From: Blastobasis lacticolella
Taxonomy: Eukaryota > Arthropoda > Insecta > Lepidoptera > Blastobasidae
Reading direction: 5' to 3'
NCBI GenBank assembly: GCA_905147135.1
Contig: LR990048.1
Location: 4,076,563 to 4,140,562 of the forward strand
Length of the DNA: 64,000 bases
The position numbers and the translations under genes are program-made. The notes under the pieces are model-generated. The model saw only the letters and a list, made by a program, of their open reading frames with translations, was not told where the DNA came from and did not search any database. Within the stretch, counting starts at the first letter, position 1, and the number at the start of each line of letters is the position of its first letter. Shown here piece by piece: positions 61,826 through 64,000 of this stretch.

Positions 61826-62101
61826 ACAGTAATTAGTGTTCACTACTTGACACCACACTACACCACCACTAGCGCTCCCATTACACCACCACCACTTATC
61901 ACTATCACTGGTAAACCTCGACCCGTGACCGTAAGTCGACGACGACCGAAGTCAACGATCAACGATCCACGAACGAAAAATGTGTCCTAGTTTACCAGTG
62001 AATAGTCAAATGGTAGTGGTGTAGTGGTGGCGGTAGTGGTGTCACTAGTGGTGGTGGGGAGCGGTGTAGTGTGGTGTCAAGTAGTCAACACTACTTACTG
62101 T
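61826..62101. repeat. 276-bp hairpin element directly upstream of gene C start exon
   Basis: ACAGTAATTAGTGTTCACTA at 61826 pairs with the complement ending at 62101, then CACCACACTACACC with GGTGTAGTGTGGTG, and CACTGGTAAAC with GTTTACCAGTG at the loop. About 110 bp upstream of the splice acceptor of the ATG exon of gene C. An ORF that crosses it (61763-61990) is incidental. Confidence 0.65.
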
Positions 62102-62524
62102 TTCATTACTTTGAAATTGTAAGCTTGTAGCGATAATAAGCGATAGCTCATTGAATAATTAACAGGTGGGACTAGGCTAAAATTTCATTTATTACAAACT
62201 AATGAATTATGAAGTCTCGTGAATGAACGCATTATATGTGTAATAGCATGTAATACGTGTGGACTAGATCTACGCTGTACTAATAATAATAATAGCGATG
62301 GACTGTGATAGCGAAGCTCTCCAGCACAAAGTAATTCCGTTTATTACTTTGTGGCTCCAGTAAAAGGTTCTTGCGAGATAGCGGCAGGATTGTCCACCAG
62401 AAGAAAATAAAAGCTGGATGATGGACAGAAAAATAGAAATGATGGATGGATTCTGTGAATTCATCGTGCGGGTGAAAGGAGTGAGAACCAAGATGACGAG
62501 TAATAATAATATAATAATAAATAA

Positions 62525-62690
62525 TCGCGGACAAATTTACACAGCGCCATCTAGCCCCAAAGTAAGCAAAGCTTGTGTTATGGGTGCTAGATAATAAACT
62601 ACTTATATACTTTTAAATACATACTTATTATACATAGAACACCCAGACCCGTAACAGAAATTAAAATTCATCATTTCAATTTCTTTCTGT
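62525..62690 (+). repeat. Dispersed repeat (family 2)
   Basis: Plus-strand partner of 53740-53910 (CAGCGCCATCTAGCCCCAAA ... ACACCCAGACCCGTAACAG). Confidence 0.55.
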
Positions 62691-62754
62691 AATGAGATTG
62701 AATGGAAGAAAGAGACTAATTGTGCCGATAAGGGTAGATGATGAGTACACAGTT

Positions 62755-63005
62755 AGAGCTCGTCTAATCTAAAATGATGCGCCCCACTATCGCATTAACG
62801 CACATAAGCAAGTTTAAAATAAGGACGCAATACATATAAATGCCGTTGTAATTGGTCACTCAGTTGCCGGTAAGATTCAAACGTAGGAGCACGCGTCGTT
62901 CATTGGCTCCCACACAGGTGAAGTGTCGTTATCAATATTTGAACTCACACATCGAAATCAACTAACTAAGTAGTGGGGCGCGTCATTTTAGACTAGACGA
63001 GCTCT
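62755..63005. mobile_element. MITE with about 36-bp inverted ends
   Basis: AGAGCTCGTCTAATCTAAAA at 62755 and its near complement ending at 63005; the inner part of the ends holds GCGCCCCACTA / TAGTGGGGCGC. 251 bp, non-coding. Confidence 0.7.
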
Positions 63006-63109
63006 ACTAAGTAATTCATCCTGACTCGGGAGTGCAAGGGTAGCCTCTTTCAAATCAATTTATTATTTTAAAGGTACTTTCTTAAATTAATTACAATCAA
63101 TGTCCTTCA

Positions 63110-63350
63110 TCTTGGCGTTAATGTCCCGGTTGTGCTCTAGCGCACGAGGGCCCGGGGTCCGCCTTTGACCATGATCCAGGATTTGGCGGATCAGGTAATT
63201 ACAGTAGAGCGACTGCCATCTGACCTGAGTGACCAGATTGGATAATGGTTACACATTCAGTCGCCTAAATGTGCAGGTTTCATCACGATGTTTTCCCTCA
63301 CAATAAGAGCATCGATTTGTGTTCAACTAATGTGAATACATAACTCATTG
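63110..63350 (-). repeat. SINE (family 1), minus orientation, head lost
   Basis: CATCTTGGCGTTAATGTCCC to GAATACATAACTCATTG; the tRNA-like head is missing at the right end. Confidence 0.65.
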
Positions 63351-63355
63351 CAGTG

Positions 63356-64000
63356 GCGTGCCTAGGGGTTCAGAGTAAGGCAAGCCGAGAGATGAAGTTT
63401 GTGTAGTTTTTACGGTTATTAAAAATAAATCCATCCCCTTGCCACATTACGGAAATAATTTGTTATTTTCTGAGAAATGATTATAAACTTTACCTTTTCC
63501 ATGCAAATCAAAACTTGTGCACATTTTAAACCATCACAAGGGACTCTACTTCGTCTATTGTTAATCAATCTTATTAAATCACTTTTACTACAAAACACAA
63601 CACAAACACAACAAAAAACTAATTACTTATCCGCCCAAACGGCTCAAACAAAACAATAGTGAAGTTGGTACGTATTACAGCATTCAACAAACGTACCTAC
63701 TGCGCATGCGCGAAGTTGCCAATTTCAAAGATCCGTGTACAACTTCAAACGCATGCAGGGCTTAAAGTCTCGTACAATTTACCATATAAACAAACGTATA
63801 GTTATATCTCATTATAGGACAGTTTTCATATGTAAGAAAGAGACATACCGGCCGGAATCAAAGCCCGCTTACAAGCCAGCGCGTGCGAGCGAGATGACTG
63901 ACCGAGTCTCAATTTCCTCAACTTGCGTGTGCGTTCGGATCGTGTTTCGTAACCTGGGCGCACGATGGCGCTGCTTTGCGGCGCGGCAGTTTGAAATGCA
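63356..64000. other. Right edge, no recognised gene
   Basis: AT-rich then moderately GC-rich at 63850-64000 (GCGTGCGAGCGAGATGACTG). This could be the start of a promoter region for gene C or a neighbour; nothing further can be supported. Confidence 0.25.

Noticed and set aside
61763..61990. 75-codon ORF rich in T and P
   Set aside because: It lies across the hairpin at 61826-62101; composition comes from the CACCAC repeat.

Overview
The window is eukaryotic, AT-rich and packed with transposons. Split genes with GT-AG introns, sugar-transporter paralogues of the insect Tret1-like type, RTE-type LINE tails ending in (ATG)n, tRNA-headed SINEs, mariner, hAT and piggyBac-like elements and a Ty3/gypsy element all point to an insect, most probably a moth or butterfly (Lepidoptera). 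No prokaryotic features are present.

The genes proper are three paralogous major-facilitator sugar transporters (facilitated trehalose transporter Tret1-like, SLC2 family). Gene A (+) has exons from 2831 to 9956; its first coding exon lies left of the window. Gene B (+) is complete, from ATG 39751 to stop 47129. Gene C (-) is complete, from ATG 61711 to stop 51856. All three share the same exon lengths and intron phases (coding exons of 49, 98, 135, 84, 279, 121, 132 and about 590 nt). A and B are head-to-tail copies that came from a recent tandem segmental duplication (block 1-26296 matches block 39854-51634, introns and flanks included). C is an older inverted copy, convergent with B.

Because the two blocks were once the same, each transposon present in only one block has its empty site in the other. 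Shared, hence older than the duplication: a decayed mariner-type DD41D element in intron 1 and several SINEs. Private to A: a 5'-truncated LINE (3237-5867), a foldback MITE (7507-7869), a piggyBac-type MITE with a TTAA target (12922-13160), a 9.1-kb hAT element with an 8-bp target duplication (13731-22857) that itself carries a nested hAT MITE, and a 1.2-kb near-perfect hairpin (23345-24536). Private to B: a Penelope-like fragment with inverted arms (42007-42532) and an inverted LINE fragment (49598-50553).

The segment between the blocks (26300-39736) holds a LINE tail, a complete but disabled Ty3/gypsy retrotransposon with 159-bp LTRs (28038-32278, TSD GAGTA), a GC-rich palindrome, a GC-rich island with a 191-codon ORF that resembles a LINE ORF1 start, and several inverted-repeat elements. 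The right part (51856-64000) is gene C with introns full of SINEs and MITEs, and a large hairpin just upstream of its start-codon exon. The genome context suggests a transporter cluster that expands by local duplication amid heavy transposon turnover.
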